From positions 29,934 to 93,933 of the forward strand of contig JALQPE010002108.1 in NCBI GenBank assembly GCA_030407315.1: a stretch of 64,000 nucleotides of DNA. Direction: 5' to 3'. Positions 49,128 through 61,423 of the stretch are shown piece by piece. The translations under genes were made by a program, and so were the position numbers. The stretch is from Asparagopsis taxiformis (lineage: Eukaryota; Rhodophyta; Florideophyceae; Bonnemaisoniales; Bonnemaisoniaceae). Numbering within the stretch: the first letter of the stretch is position 1; every line of letters begins with the position of its first letter. The notes under the pieces are model-generated. The model was not told the origin of the DNA. It was given only the letters and a program-made list of their open reading frames with translations, and did not search any database.

Positions 49128-51854
49128 TTATCGCGCACTAGGTGCATCCCAGTAGTTGACTGTTTCGATAGCATCCGCCAATTCTTCTTCGTCACTTAAA
49201 AGGTAGAGATGAGAACGAACCGGAAGACCATATGTTAGGCGATTTTCCGCTGAACTACTGAATCCCTTGCCTCCATGGTAGAAGTCACCACGACCGATGA
49301 AGAGAGAATACGGTGGCACGTAGATGTCCATAACAGGCGTCTTGTACTTCTCAGCGTCTGCACGCGTCAAACAGACGTGGCTGAAATACGCTCCACGAAG
49401 CCAGAACCCATCAGCCGCGCTTGCCATCAGAAAGTACGATCTTCCAGGTGGGAAATCGGAATCATTGATGACCACCGGTAGGTCTGTGTGCAAGTCTTGA
49501 TCTGGAGCACCATCAGAGGTCAGCAAAAGACGTAAACCGGTTTTAGGAAAGGCCACAGGCTCATGGATTCCTAGGCCCAAGTACATTAGCTCGGCACAGA
49601 TTGCTTTGCCGACCTCGAGAATCATCTTGTTCTTGAATTGATGTTCATCCATCTGCTCGAGATCGTCGCAAATCTTCTTCCTTGAGATAGAGAACCTTCC
49701 CAAACGAGAGGCCTGTTGCTCTGCTGTTACCTCACCCTTGTTTCGAATCTGATGCCAGGGATCATTGGAACTGTCTTCAGCAGAAGAATGAACAGGTTTG
49801 AACTTCTGGGCGTAGAACGTGAACAGTTCATGTGCTGCGTTGCCCACAGTCGAAGAACGGAAGATACCACTGAGTACATGGGCACCCAAGAGATTGAGAG
49901 TTGACCTAGCTGTTGCAAAGAACTTCTCTGCACAGCAAGCTGGACCACTGCACGCTATACAATTCATATCGGCAGCAGCTGCACTCAAAATCTCCTGTCG
50001 GATTGTTTCGTACAGCTTGCTGTCGATATAGTACTTGACCCTAGAGTCTGACGGTATGGTGTTCGGGAGAATATCCATAATCCGTTCATCGACTACCCTG
50101 TCGGGGAGGGGATTTTCCTGCTCATCGCTGAACAATGGAATCTCCTCGGTTGAACGTTTCACCGTACGGTTAGCTTCCAGTCTTCTGCGCTTCGGAAGGG
50201 GCTCTTCGGACTCTTCTTCTACCTCCGACTCTGCCTGACTGTCGCCGCCAACCCGTAGACTCTCCGTTCTCTGCCGTTTCGACCTGCGAAGTGTCTCGAC
50301 TGGCTCATTCACCGCAAGCGGTGGTGCATTGAGAGGGAGACGGAGGAGAACAGATCCCAATTGCTTCTCAGAACCTGCCACAGTGGCATCAGGGGTTCCT
50401 TGAGCCTGCTCAACTGCAGGAACGGAAGTGGCAGGAGCAGGAGGGGTAGCAGGAGGGGTGGAAGGGGCGGGAACGGAAGCGGCAGGAGGAGGGGTAGCAG
50501 GAGGGGTGGAAGGGGCGGGAACGGAAGTGGCAGGAGGAGGAGGGGTAGTAGGAGCAGGAGTAGAAGGGGTAGAAGGGGTAGAAGGGGTAGAAGGGGTAGA
50601 AGGGGTAGAAGGAGTAGAAGGAGTAGAAGGGGTAGAATGAGCACGAGGAGCAGGAGGGGTAGAAGGAGCAGGAGGGGTAGAAGGGGCAGGAGGAGTAGGA
50701 CCAGAACGGGTAGAAGGGGTAGAAGGCTCATCTGATTGGGGCGTAGATGGCTTCGGCGCATCTTCAGATGGCTGTTCATTGTGAACAATGACCCTTTGGT
50801 CTTCTTCCATGTCCACAACGCCCGTGGAAAAGCGAAGCTGCTCATACATTTCGTCGGAGACGAGAGCATGCTTCGTACCGCTGTTATCGTCGGTATTGAA
50901 GTGCAGGAGGGTCTCCGCGATACTGTTCGCAATAACAGTCTCCTTTCCTGACCCAGTGTTCTTGAGCTCGGAGTAGAAATGGTCGAGCGGAGGCTCCATC
51001 ATTTTGTGAGCAGCAACCGGCTCGGACATCTTGAACACTTCAATCAAAACACGAACGAAAGGATTACCAAATCCTCTTGTCGTCCTACTCAACTGACGCA
51101 GATCTCGCATGCGTGTCCAGAGAGCTGTTATGAGCAAGATGAACCTTTGCTGATACTCCGAGCCGCGACGGAAGTCTGCCATGAAAACGAGATCCATGTT
51201 GCAGCCATACATGTCTACGGACTGCTTGAAGACATCGTCGTTGATGTCACGGCCTTCTTTAACGGCCCTTTCCTGTTCCGCAGCGAGAATTTCCTTGGTG
51301 AACATGCTCGGTACGGAACTCCAGAACTCAAGCGCTTTGTTGTTCACAGTCCGGAAGCCTTTCGCAGCAGTCACGTGCTTGTTGATGGCTTGGTAGCCCA
51401 GTTTCGATATCGACAACTGGCTGTCCATGATGACCTGAATGCACTTCCGATTCGGTTCACCCAACATGTCCTTGGTCGTGAGCAGTTGGACCACAGAACA
51501 CACTCGGTCTGCCAAAGAAACAAGGGCAACATCATGCGTGAGTGTGTTTGCTTGAATGGACAGCCCGAGTACTTCAAAAGGTGTGAAGTACTCATCGGAA
51601 ACTTCTTCTGTCCCTGGGCGCCTGATCAAAGCCACATCGATGTTCCTGAATGACGCAGCATACGGATGTTGCCCTTCCGGGTCTTCACGAATGCACTTCT
51701 GGAGAGCCGCAACGCGATGGCCACCATCGATGTAGAACGTTTGAAGGGTGGGGGTTGTGCTGCCTTCACTGGGAAGGAGCATTTTGCAGGCAAGGATTCG
51801 GGAGATTGAGGAGGTGAATCCTTCCCTCAGGAACTTCTCCTTCAGCTCAAGCAC
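49128..51854 (-). CDS. ParB-Ox protein, second copy
   Basis: 908 codons open from a GTG at 51854. ParB/Srx-like domain: FYIDGGHRVAAL at residues 40-50. Pro/Ser/Thr linker at about 375-490 with STP tandem repeats. Block NPLPDRVVDE...VKYYID, then FPKTGLRLLL. Oxygenase core: DLHTD (His789, Asp791), PPYSLFIGRGDFYHGG (distal His860) and LPVRSHLYL (Arg880), a complete set. The N-terminus probably extends upstream: in a different frame, to about 52120, residues SPLDLHRPPYS align with INPLDVAKPES of the 53-kb copy, so a frameshift near 51885 (C6 run) or a splice (CCACAG at about 51915) is likely. It may be damaged only at its 5' end. It lies between two ACCCGGT palindrome arrays. Confidence 0.65.
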   Translation of the reverse strand: MLELKEKFLREGFTSSISRILACKMLLPSEGSTTPTLQTFYIDGGHRVAALQKCIREDPEGQHPYAASFRNIDVALIRRPGTEEVSDEYFTPFEVLGLSIQANTLTHDVALVSLADRVCSVVQLLTTKDMLGEPNRKCIQVIMDSQLSISKLGYQAINKHVTAAKGFRTVNNKALEFWSSVPSMFTKEILAAEQERAVKEGRDINDDVFKQSVDMYGCNMDLVFMADFRRGSEYQQRFILLITALWTRMRDLRQLSRTTRGFGNPFVRVLIEVFKMSEPVAAHKMMEPPLDHFYSELKNTGSGKETVIANSIAETLLHFNTDDNSGTKHALVSDEMYEQLRFSTGVVDMEEDQRVIVHNEQPSEDAPKPSTPQSDEPSTPSTRSGPTPPAPSTPPAPSTPPAPRAHSTPSTPSTPSTPSTPSTPSTPSTPSTPAPTTPPPPATSVPAPSTPPATPPPAASVPAPSTPPATPPAPATSVPAVEQAQGTPDATVAGSEKQLGSVLLRLPLNAPPLAVNEPVETLRRSKRQRTESLRVGGDSQAESEVEEESEEPLPKRRRLEANRTVKRSTEEIPLFSDEQENPLPDRVVDERIMDILPNTIPSDSRVKYYIDSKLYETIRQEILSAAAADMNCIACSGPACCAEKFFATARSTLNLLGAHVLSGIFRSSTVGNAAHELFTFYAQKFKPVHSSAEDSSNDPWHQIRNKGEVTAEQQASRLGRFSISRKKICDDLEQMDEHQFKNKMILEVGKAICAELMYLGLGIHEPVAFPKTGLRLLLTSDGAPDQDLHTDLPVVINDSDFPPGRSYFLMASAADGFWLRGAYFSHVCLTRADAEKYKTPVMDIYVPPYSLFIGRGDFYHGGKGFSSSAENRLTYGLPVRSHLYLLSDEEELADAIETVNYWDAPSAR

Positions 51855-52500
51855 TCTCCCTTCCCTAATATGACGAGAGAATAGGGGGGTCTGTGCAAAT
51901 CCAAGGGAGACAGCCTGTGGTCAGCTTTGGGACAGTCTGACAACTGAACCTCGGCGGTGACAGAGTTATCGTGACCAGGGCTGCGAGAAGGGGCGCGAGA
52001 GCGAGAAGGGGCGCGAGAGCGAGCGGAGGCCCGACCGCGAGTCGAAGCGCGAGCAGGGGCGGGGGCAGAGGGTTTTGGAGCGAGTGCGAGGAGCCATTGA
52101 AGGATGAGGGAAAGCAGGAATGGAGAGAAGCTTGATTGAGTGTACGGCCCCGATAACGACGATACAGAGACGATTAAGATAGATTTATTTCGCTACTGCA
52201 GTCTGATAAAGGATCAAACGTGAACAATCCGTTTCAACTCTGATTTCAATTTTTTGTTTATTTCTAGACCACTTCCTCAGATCAAGAGTAATACTCGAAA
52301 TTCAGTTAATTTCTGCGGCCAAATACAATCGCTATACGACGAGTTCATACTCAAAGTGGCTAAACAGGTACGAGTTGGTCATGGTGATTACCCCAAAACC
52401 ACTCAAGTAATAACTACATAATACTGAAGTCACATACTTCCCAGCATTTTGCACCAACTCGTGGAGCTGATGCGTACATACCAAATGCGTCTGTATTCAA
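51855..52500 (-). other. 5' extension of the second ParB-Ox gene and flank
   Basis: To about 52120 the minus strand has an Arg/Ser/Ala-rich open frame (RASARSRAPSRSRAPSRS) that could be the N-terminus in another frame. Beyond that no gene was recognised. Confidence 0.35.
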
Positions 52501-52539
52501 CATGAACCACGAATAAGTGGGCTTCGGCCAATGAGTGCA

Positions 52540-52830
52540 CTGCACCTGGCTTGAGAAACTAGGAATAATACCCGGTATTATTTTGGCCTCCCAAAAGCCA
52601 GGTGCACCAACGCCATTGGCCGGTGGTAGTTTGGACAACCTCGGCCAATGGGGTTGGTGCACTTGGTCTATACCGACCCAAAATAATACCCGGTATTATT
52701 TTGGCCTCCCAACAGCCAGGTGCACCAACGCCATTGGCTGAGGTTATCCGGACTACCCCCGGCAATGGGGTTGGTGCACTTGGTCTACACCCACCCAACT
52801 TTATACCCGGCCAGACTCCTGTTCTCAGGA
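52540..52830. repeat. Second ACCCGGT palindrome/hairpin array
   Basis: AATAATACCCGGTATTATTT near 52563 and 52683 and a degenerate copy near 52803, alternating with stem-loops of GGTGCACCAACGCCATTGGC and its complement. It separates the two ParB-Ox genes. Confidence 0.8.
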
Positions 52831-53121
52831 ACTGAAAATTTTACCGGGGATAGTGAACGATGTAATATAATACCAGGTTTTACTATCTGCTATCGTTTCT
52901 TGCATCTACTGAAGAGGTTTAGAATTTGCAGCTCCTGTAGGTAGAGCTTTCTGTGGAGAATAGCTTTCTGCACGTGGTGTTTGTTACATTTGTGAAGTTG
53001 ATCTGACTATATAAAGAATCCATGCAGTATCTCTTTTATCATGTTCTATTGGAATTGTGTTTATTACTCTACGGATTCATACCCCACTAAGGCTTCAACA
53101 CGGCTGGACAGATGCCCTTCA

Positions 53122-56100
53122 TCACTTCAATTTCGAATTGCCCTCCCAATGTCCAACGACATATTCTCCTTCTTCACTTTGATGCTGCTCAGTTTTGAGG
53201 AATATGTGAGATCGGATCGGGAACTTGTATTGAAGACCCTTATTGCTCTCAAATCCTTCCTCGTGGTGATAAACATCCCCTCGGCAGACAAGAACAGAAT
53301 ATGGTGGTACTTCACACCTCTCCATTGGAACTCTGTATAACTCTGTTGGGATGGGATGAACAGACATGACTGTAAGGTGCAAGCACGAGGCCGAATCCAT
53401 CTGCGCCGCTTGACATCATGAAGTAGGATGGCGGAGAAGGGGGACTGTTAACTTCATCGATTCCCACTTCATAGTCTGTATGTCCAGCACGAGGTTTAGT
53501 CCGCTCTCCAGTCAGCACTAAAGTAGTTCCAGTGCTGGGGAAGGCCATCGGGTCCTTCCCACTAGTCCTCAATTCCAAACCTTCCGCACCAATACCTAGA
53601 CCGAGCTCAACAATCATCTTCTTCCGATAGAGATTATTATTGTTATCCTCGAGGTCATCACATAAGCTCTTCCGCTTTGTTATAAAGATTCCTCTGCCCT
53701 TCTCACCTTCTTCATCAGAGTTTTTCCCATCCATCATAGCCATGCACCACGGTGTCCAGTCCGGATCTCTGCGGGTGTCACCGGATTCAGAGTTCTTCTT
53801 GGCATCCTCGAGACGTTCCTCAAACAACGCAGAAAAATGAAGGAGCAGTTCGTGGATCGCATCTGCAGTAGTAGAAGACTTGAATATTCCGTCCAGAATT
53901 GTAAACCCAACCAAGTCTATTTCATTTCGTTTCTCTCGGAAATAAGCCCTCGAGAGAAACTCAGCGGAAACATTTTGTGCTGAATAGGCACTCGCTGCTG
54001 CTTCAGCGACCTCGGCTCGAAGCGTATCGACCAGTTTCCCATTCACATAGTATTTCATTCGACTGTCGGGATGAATGATAACAGGCAGTTTCGCTTCTAT
54101 ACCTTCCTCCACATCTTTGTCAGGGACATCATTTTGTTGCCTGTCCGAATACTGACTTCCTTGAACCGCGTGGACTGCAGCGTCTTTGCCGGATTGCAAA
54201 TTTGCGTCTTCACGCATCTTTTGCTTCTTCTTCTGCCGCGGCCTGCTGGTATCCTCTCCCACCAGGTCAATAACCTCTTGAGGGGTGACATCCACCAATT
54301 TCCGTTTGGATCGTAGAATCATTGGCGGCGTCTCCGTATTCCTCGGCTTTGCCTTTAAGGGCACGAAACCACTGCTGTGCTTGGCTTTCATCAACTTCCT
54401 AGGCGTAGAACTGGTAACAGGTGTTTCCGTGTCCTCCAGCTCAGGTAAAACAGGTAGGCCGACATCCGCTGTAGATAACATAGCGTCTCCAGTGCCATCA
54501 CCCTGATTTCGTACACCTTTCATCGGGTCCTCCGTTGTCCTTCCAGAAGAATGTTCGGGACATTCTTCGCGGACATCTTTCGTTCCAGACCCATCGCTCT
54601 TCCTAGATTCAGGACCTCCTTCACCATCTCGACCAGTTCTTGGATGACCAACTGACATATTCGCCGGCGACTTTCCACCCTGCTCTGGTCTGAGCGTGGC
54701 ACTTCCGGCTGCCACTGGGCTAGGTGGTTGTTGCAGGTCATTTTCATCACCGTGGTCATTTCTTCCTCGATTTGCACCAGTTGGTTCAAGCTCTTGAGTT
54801 CCTACGTTCTTCTGCAACACATCCCCAACTTCACAATCTCCAGGTTTCGAAGAATTGTTCTCGGTAGGCGCAGTAGGCACTGCGCGGTCCGTTGTAACCT
54901 GCTTTGCGCTTTCGGAATCTGCCGCTTTCCCTGTCGCCTCTTCACCAACCTGTGTTGCAGCACCGACCTCAGCGTTAACACGATCCGATATTTCCAGACT
55001 GCCCTGTGTCTGCTGTTGGGTAAGTACATTTGGACTCTGTACCACGTCCGAGCGATCAATGGCAGCATTTGAAGTATCACCATACGATGCGGATTGCTGT
55101 CGTGGTCGAGGTGCAGTATTCCCTTCCAAGGATTTTCGCCTAGTCCGCCTTTCCTGCACACCTATTTCAGGCGCGACGGAATGGTCGAGAGAGTCATCCG
55201 ATAGAATTGGGCCGTTGAAAACCACATAACGGATTTCTTTCATCATAGACCGCGTCAATGCTGCACGTATACCTCTCCCAGTTGGTGCGTCGGAAGGATA
55301 GAAATCTTTGAGGACAGTCAAAATGCGATATCGTATGGTTTTTCGTGTTCGTCCACCTGGCTCCGGTACTTCATGTAACTTCCTGAAACATGGATGAGGT
55401 GAGGAATGCCAGGAGTTTTCTTTCCGTACAGCTTTCTCAAGTATGTCATATATTTCACACATGCTGTAGCACCACTTTTGCGCGCATGTCTTTAGACTTA
55501 TACCACCATCTCCTTTCCTACGTTTCCACATCGTCCACATTGCAGTGAGCTCTAGAATGACAAGTTTGGTGTCCACCGAAGCTTTTCGAAACGCAGAAGC
55601 GAATAGGACGTCCACAGTGCATCCCTGCATATTCTTCGAGTCTGGCGGACTAGTTTCAGTTGCAAATCGACTTGGGATAGCTGACCAATGTTCGAACGCC
55701 GGGTTATTTACGTCTCCGAAGCCCTGCGCAATCGAAACGTACTTCATCATGATTCCTTCCTGACAACCTGGAATGACCTTGTTCTCGACTACAACTTTTG
55801 TGCACACATTTACCTTCGCCTTCATCAAGCCCTTCATCATCATGAACTTCATGACCGTACAGACGTGGTCAGCAATAGAAACTTCTATCACGTCATGAGT
55901 CTTTTCGTTCAGCTTCTGCGATATTCGCATCACTTCAAGAGGATGAAACATTTCACGGGTTCCAGGTGGTCGGATGAAGTCAACGCTAATGCTCCTCAGT
56001 CTCCATCGATCAGCAACTGTCGGTTTGTTTTCCACAATCGACTGCAAAGCGCTGATACGATGACCTCCATCAATGCACTGCAGTTTCTTCCGTCCGTCTG

Positions 56101-56644
56101 ACCCCATTGTTTCACAGATGGTCATTCGGGTGCCAGTTTCCAGAAACCCCTCGGTAGATATTTTGCTGACCAGATCGCGCACTCTGGCCTCCTGCACAAG
56201 ACGAGAAGTTGATTCCGGTTTGGCAACATCTAGCGGATTGATCATTTTAGGTTCAGTCCTGCATTCGACAATGTTGATGTCAATCCCCATCACAGACTCT
56301 TCTGATGCTTCCATGCCAGCAGGACTCCCCTCGCCTTCACGGACGTTAGACCTCTCCCTGTTTTTCGATTTCACCGTCCCAGGAGTAGATGGAAAGCGTA
56401 GAGTGTTTTTCCCAGATGGTGATATATCACCAAGGGTTTTTGCTGCCTCTATCATGGCAGCGTCTGCTCCCTGAATGGGTGTCTGGCTATCTGCCGTCTC
56501 CCTTCCCGCTGCAGACGGAGCCCCTCCATCACCAGAACCTCCGGAGGGTGTTTTATCACCGCCTACCGTCGTTGCAAGTCTCTCTGCAACGCTTTCGACG
56601 GTATCCTTTGGTTCCGCAGCGCGCTCAGTGTCGCTTCCGGCCAT
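53122..56644 (-). CDS. ParB-Ox protein, third copy (late frameshift)
   Basis: ATG at 56644 (MAGSDTERAAEPK). 1110 codons are open to 53312, but family residues continue in another frame to 53122. ParB/Srx-like domain: RVRDLVSKISTEGF, then CIDGGHRISAL at 190-200. The central GCTVDVLF block, a long Ser/Thr/Gln linker, PDSRMKYYVNGKL and FPSTGTTLVLT follow. Oxygenase: AGHTD, then APYSHVC. After a frame change near 53355-53366 come VPPYSVLVCRGDVYHH (distal His) and FPIRSHIFL (Arg). Unless recoded, the product lacks the distal His and Arg and should be inactive as an oxygenase, while its ParB part is intact. It lies between ACCCGGT palindrome arrays. Confidence 0.65.
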
Positions 56645-56904
56645 TGCAAAGATTTGGACGCGTAGAGAAGCCGTTCAGGATGACAAAGACACCTTTTCTC
56701 TCCGACTACACGATCAAGAGATATTCCTCTTTCAAGGTGGTATTTGGCGGGAAACGATCTCCCTACACGTTTAAACGTGAAATATCAGTTATTGATTCAC
56801 CTTCCACGCGCTCCAATTGTATTCGGCCATCTGTCATTCCTCGACGAAGGACTTCCCACACACAATTCCTTCGTTCCCAAAACCATCCCATTGCCATGAA
56901 TCAT

Positions 56905-57400
56905 AGTACTCCACTTGTCACTGGAGCCAGAAAACTATACCGGGTATTTTCCACTGCATTGGCCAGGTGCCGGCTCCCATTGGCAGCAGACAGCATCAGT
57001 CACAATACTCCACTTGTCACTGGAGCCAGAAAACTATACCGGGTATTATTTTCCACTGCATTGGCCAGGTGCCGGCTCCCCATTGGCCAGCAGACAGCAA
57101 TCAGTCACAATACTCCACTTGTCACTGGAGCCAGAAAACTATACCGGGTATTATTTTCCACTGCATGGCCAGGTGCCGGCTCCCCATTGGCCAGCAGACA
57201 GCCATCAGTCACAATACTCCACTTGTCACTGAGCCAGAAAACTATACGGGTATTATTTTCCACTGCATTGGCCAGGTGCCGGCTCCCCATTGGCCAGCAG
57301 ACAGCCATCAGTCACAATACTCCACTTGTCACTGGAGCCAGAAAACTATACCGGGTATTATTTTCCACTGCATTGGCCAGGTGCCGGCTCCCCATTGGAT
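56905..57400 (+). repeat. About 103-bp tandem repeat with ACCGGGT palindrome
   Basis: ACTCCACTTGTCACTGGAGC, then ACTATACCGGGTATTATTTT, then CCATTGGCCAGCAGACAG repeats near 56909, 57005, 57112, 57211 and 57317. One copy lacks a base of the core. This is the third array of the ACC[CG]GGT family, directly upstream of a ParB-Ox gene. Frames across it are compositional, not genes. Confidence 0.85.
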
Positions 57401-57657
57401 TATGCGAACTCAACTTTGTGGAACTAGGAGTCCTGCAACTCGCGGCTCCATCTCTAGTACCAATGGCATCATACGTACGTAAGTGCGTACGCTCTTCGCA
57501 AAACACACTTTATTTGTGCGCATGGAACAAAATCCCACACTATTCTTCAAACGACATGTACAAATTTTGTATAGCATTTGTTGGAAGACTTGATCAGGAC
57601 TGCTGCTAAATGAATTACGAAAGTTTACTGATGTATTAAACACTGTGCTGGAACACT

Positions 57658-60600
57658 CTATGCTGAACGTGGTGGGTATCCATCTTCTCTAGTTAAGACG
57701 CTCACTTCACCACCAGAAAGAATATCACTATTGTGCTCTACAATGCCACTTTGTCTATCGTATGAACAAACTCCTGACTCGCAGTTATGTACGTGCAAAA
57801 CTTCTCGGACCCCGTCGTTCATTTCAACGTGAACTATAGTATCATTCCCACCTTTCCGGTACATACCGTCTCCAGTGCATGTCAAGGGAATGCAGACAGC
57901 ATATGGAGTTTTCTGCTTCCATTTCTTTGCCTTCTTCTCCTCTCCTTGCCCTACCACAATAAAAAAGGACAATGTGACGAAAAGGACACGTCTGGAACAT
58001 GTGAATTCCTCCATGCTCGTCCTGCTATGGGCGGGTACTACTATACCAGCATCATACCATCCATCTTTGCACACTGCTTGAATGATGCTTCCAGGTTCAG
58101 CACGCCCTAACCTCGATTCGCTCTCAGATCCCTCATGACTAGTGCGCACTCTTTGTGCAGCAGTGAGCCACCATAGTCGTTCACCATGTTGAGACCCGTT
58201 TACCTGTCTGGTTCTGAGAAAAGTTTCAGAAGCTTTACGTATCCTTGCCATCATGACGGTTTCTTCTGCCGGAACATTTTTCGCGTCTTCAACAGATTCC
58301 CCTCGCCACCGCGTGATTGGACAGTGGGTGCTCACCATAGTACTGCTCCTCTCTGATATGAGATGGAATACAGGACTTAAGAAGCATCTTTTTGCTGCCT
58401 CTTCTGTCGCATGTGGACTCTCCGAAATTCCTTTTCCTAGTGCAAAATACACGCGTCTGCAATCGGCAGACGTCCATTGTTTTGTATTGTGACCTACCGC
58501 ACCCAGCGTGATGGCTATTCGTGCGAGCCAGTCATCGGCCATGATGAGCTCCATTGATGACAGATGTTCATTCTTATGGTTCGAGTTTCGAACCCCTCTT
58601 TTAAGAGGCTGGTGCATTCTCTCGAATAAAAGCTCTTCCACATGTTTCGCAGCTCCAAAAGCTGGTAATGTATGTACGCAAAATTCTATCAACCGATGCA
58701 AGTTCGGTTTGTCCAGATGTTTCATTGCAATAGGATCCTTCTTGCATACCTCATGCAGTTCTTTCATATAGTCTGAAACAAGAGCTAGAATGTGGTCATG
58801 ACGTCCGCCATTCTCGGCCTCGAACCTCCTGGTTGACTCAAGTCCATCTATCCACCATGTTGGGATGAATCGAATGCTGGCAACAACCATTTGAAACTTT
58901 TTCAGCAAACGAAGAATACGTTCAAGTTTTTCATACCCGTCCCAAGAGTTCCCGATGACGATACGAAATGCCGAATAAAATGCTTGGGGAGCTACAACGA
59001 GAACAGCGAATATATCGCTCATGTTCATCGATAATAGGTAGTTCTGCCCGAATACCTGACTCTGACTACTCAAACAGAACATTCGGAGGGTATTCAGTAG
59101 AACTGTTTCCGCAACATTTCGAAGTACAGGTGTTGCTGCGGTGATTGTGGCATTCATCACATCTTGAGCCAGTCCGGAGAGCAGATGGTCTGGGGCAACT
59201 ACAGCAGAGCGATATGGATCGAATTGACAAGGAACAACTGGAACTCCTTCTTCGTTTGTAGGAACTCCTCTCCGCACACGATTAAGGGATTCACTCAAAT
59301 TATGGAGTGCCTTATTCTCAATCGGATCTAGGCTTAGTCCAAGAACTTTGAGCTGATCTTGCGATGCGACTTCCCTCACAAGCTTGTTTCGGTGCATTCC
59401 TCGGGCATGCGTACTCATCTGACTGTTTTAGCAATGCTGTGTATGCATTTCGTGAACCTCCACTGCTGCTCATATCTTGCTTTTCGAAAATGCAGCTATG
59501 GCATGGTGTATTACTGGTGTGACCACGGACATCCAGAGTATGCGAAACAGCTGGGTAATCTCCGATAAATCCAACAGGATCCAGGAATATGACCACATCT
59601 TCTCCATTTGCATCTTTCGCTGGAAAACCGTCTGTACTTCCCTTCACAATGTCGGGTACAACTCTCTCAATTACAACATTTGTTGAAACTCCCGGGGGAA
59701 CGAATCCAAGAACGCGGGCTGCGTGGAAGCTTTCTCTCTTGCTTGGCTGTATGCCTAATGGAAGCATATAGCAGCCACCAAAACTTCCTTTCCGGCTTGT
59801 GAACGGCTGGAAGTCATCAGCATATAGCAGAAATCGGTATACGATATATTTCCTGCCATCTGAAAGATTCCCCTCACTGCAGGCATCCATACGTTTAGAG
59901 CCGGGGTGCCATCTAGACCTCTTGTCTGGAGCTCCTATGAGCTGGACGTCTTTCACCCGAATTTGTTCGCGATGTAGCTGCCCAGTTGCTCCCCTTGTGG
60001 AGCAAATGAGAAAAGTCGCATGTTCAGAGCGTCCCTTTTTCAGATGTCTGTTCACGAGTAGTAACTCTTCAAATGTGCTCCCATCAGACTTACTTTTTGG
60101 CCGAAAAAGAGTGATAGCGTCACCTGCCCGAATATCATTGTTGCAATGTTCTCCGTCGAGCGTTGTGGTGGAGACGACACGCCTCGCATTTCTTTTCTCA
60201 GTTTCTTCCATTGCATCGATTTGCGGGTCTATCACATCTTCCATATTTGATTCTTGTTGTTCTTCTCCGGTTGCAAGATAACTTGCAATGATGATAGCTT
60301 CAATTCTCCAGTCACTCCTTGCTGTAAAACTTCTTCTGCTCCTAGAATTCTTTCCAGTTTCGATGTTCTTTCCCTGTTTCGTTCTGGCTCCTCCCAGCTT
60401 AGCCACCAGGGCCCTCTTGATTTGTCGTCGGCATACATATGATCCTCAACTCGTCTCCATGTCGGGCGTATACCTTTCTGTGCATCTTGTGACCGTCATG
60501 ATCTGATGCCTTACCGAAATGCGATGGAATGGGTCATTCAGAACAGCTGAACGGCATTTGACAATGAAAGAGTTTTCAATACTTTCTGAAGCAATTTGAT

Positions 60601-61423
60601 ATGCTTCATCTTCTCTTTCATCACTACTATCCCTTTTACTAGACGTTATGCAGTCCAGAATGGGTCCGGTCTGTATATCCCTTTCCGCCCATGTGCTCGG
60701 TAGCACGACTCGTACCGATGTAGTACAATGAGCTCTACGGCTACTAGACAGTCCTGGAGACATCTTTCCAAGCCTAGAGCCGCTTTTTGTTACATCTATT
60801 TCACACGTTGTATCCATGCTTTGTGGGAAACATGTTTTCAGAATGAACGGTAAAATGACTTTCCTCATGTACGAGTCGCTGGGTGCTTGATCCGAAATGT
60901 CCCGCTTGAAATTAGACATCTCACGCATACCTTCATAGTCCTTGCGTTTCATCCGTAGCGTTCCACTAAGCAATATTATTGCAGAGAATACTGGCCAGGT
61001 CAGCAGTTTATCCACAAGTCCGCGGTCATCTTCCGCTGCCTCTTCTCCGTCGTGGTCATCACAGCTCTCGGCCGAGCTTTCCTCAGAGCCTATAGTTTCT
61101 TCTTCTCTCGTAACTTTTCCAGCCTCAAAAAATGCAATGTGCTCTTCTCCATTGCCACTAGAAATATTCTCGTCTTCAGCAGATGCTTTTCCGACGTTTT
61201 CGTCCGGTATATCGGCGTGAACCTCGAATGTTTCGTTCGAAACTAGCGGGGTTTCCCCATTTTCGTGCCTTGTCCCACTTTCGTATGGGATTGGCAATGA
61301 TTCAAACCTTCTCCGGGTTCTTCGAGGTGTACCTTTCTTCCGAACAGCTGTTCGTTTCATCTCTTCTCTTTGGATTCGAGAGAAACCTTGCACAAATTGT
61401 AGATTAATGTCACTAGTAGGCAA
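57658..61423 (-). pseudogene. Second Plavaka/CACTA-like transposase, decayed
   Basis: Four minus-strand segments in three frames: 61423-60446 (acidic N-terminal region), about 60470-60232, about 60310-59318, and 59418-57658. Family landmarks in order: FLLYADDFQPF with first Asp, GGCYMLPLGI...RVLGFVPPG, IGDYPAVSHT...TPCHSC with second Asp, ALHNLSESL and VAPDHLLSGLAQD, and HVEELLFERMHQPLKRGVRN with a candidate Glu. At least three frame changes show decay. A C-terminal extension (CKDGWYDAGIVV...) resembles a small beta domain. It belongs to a different transposase lineage from the copy at 42.9-45.9 kb. It shares strand with the two upstream ParB-Ox genes, suggesting an older element of the same general kind. 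Confidence 0.7.

Noticed and set aside
50361..50735. Arg/Gly-rich 124-codon ORF, plus strand
   Set aside because: It is the antisense of the Ser-Thr-Pro repeat linker in the ParB-Ox gene; its low complexity follows from the repeat.
56915..57609. Long ORFs (105-406 codons) across 56.4-57.6 kb, plus strand
   Set aside because: They run through tandem repeats with a period of about 103 bp and antisense to the start of the ParB-Ox gene; the repeated peptides are by-products of the DNA repeat.
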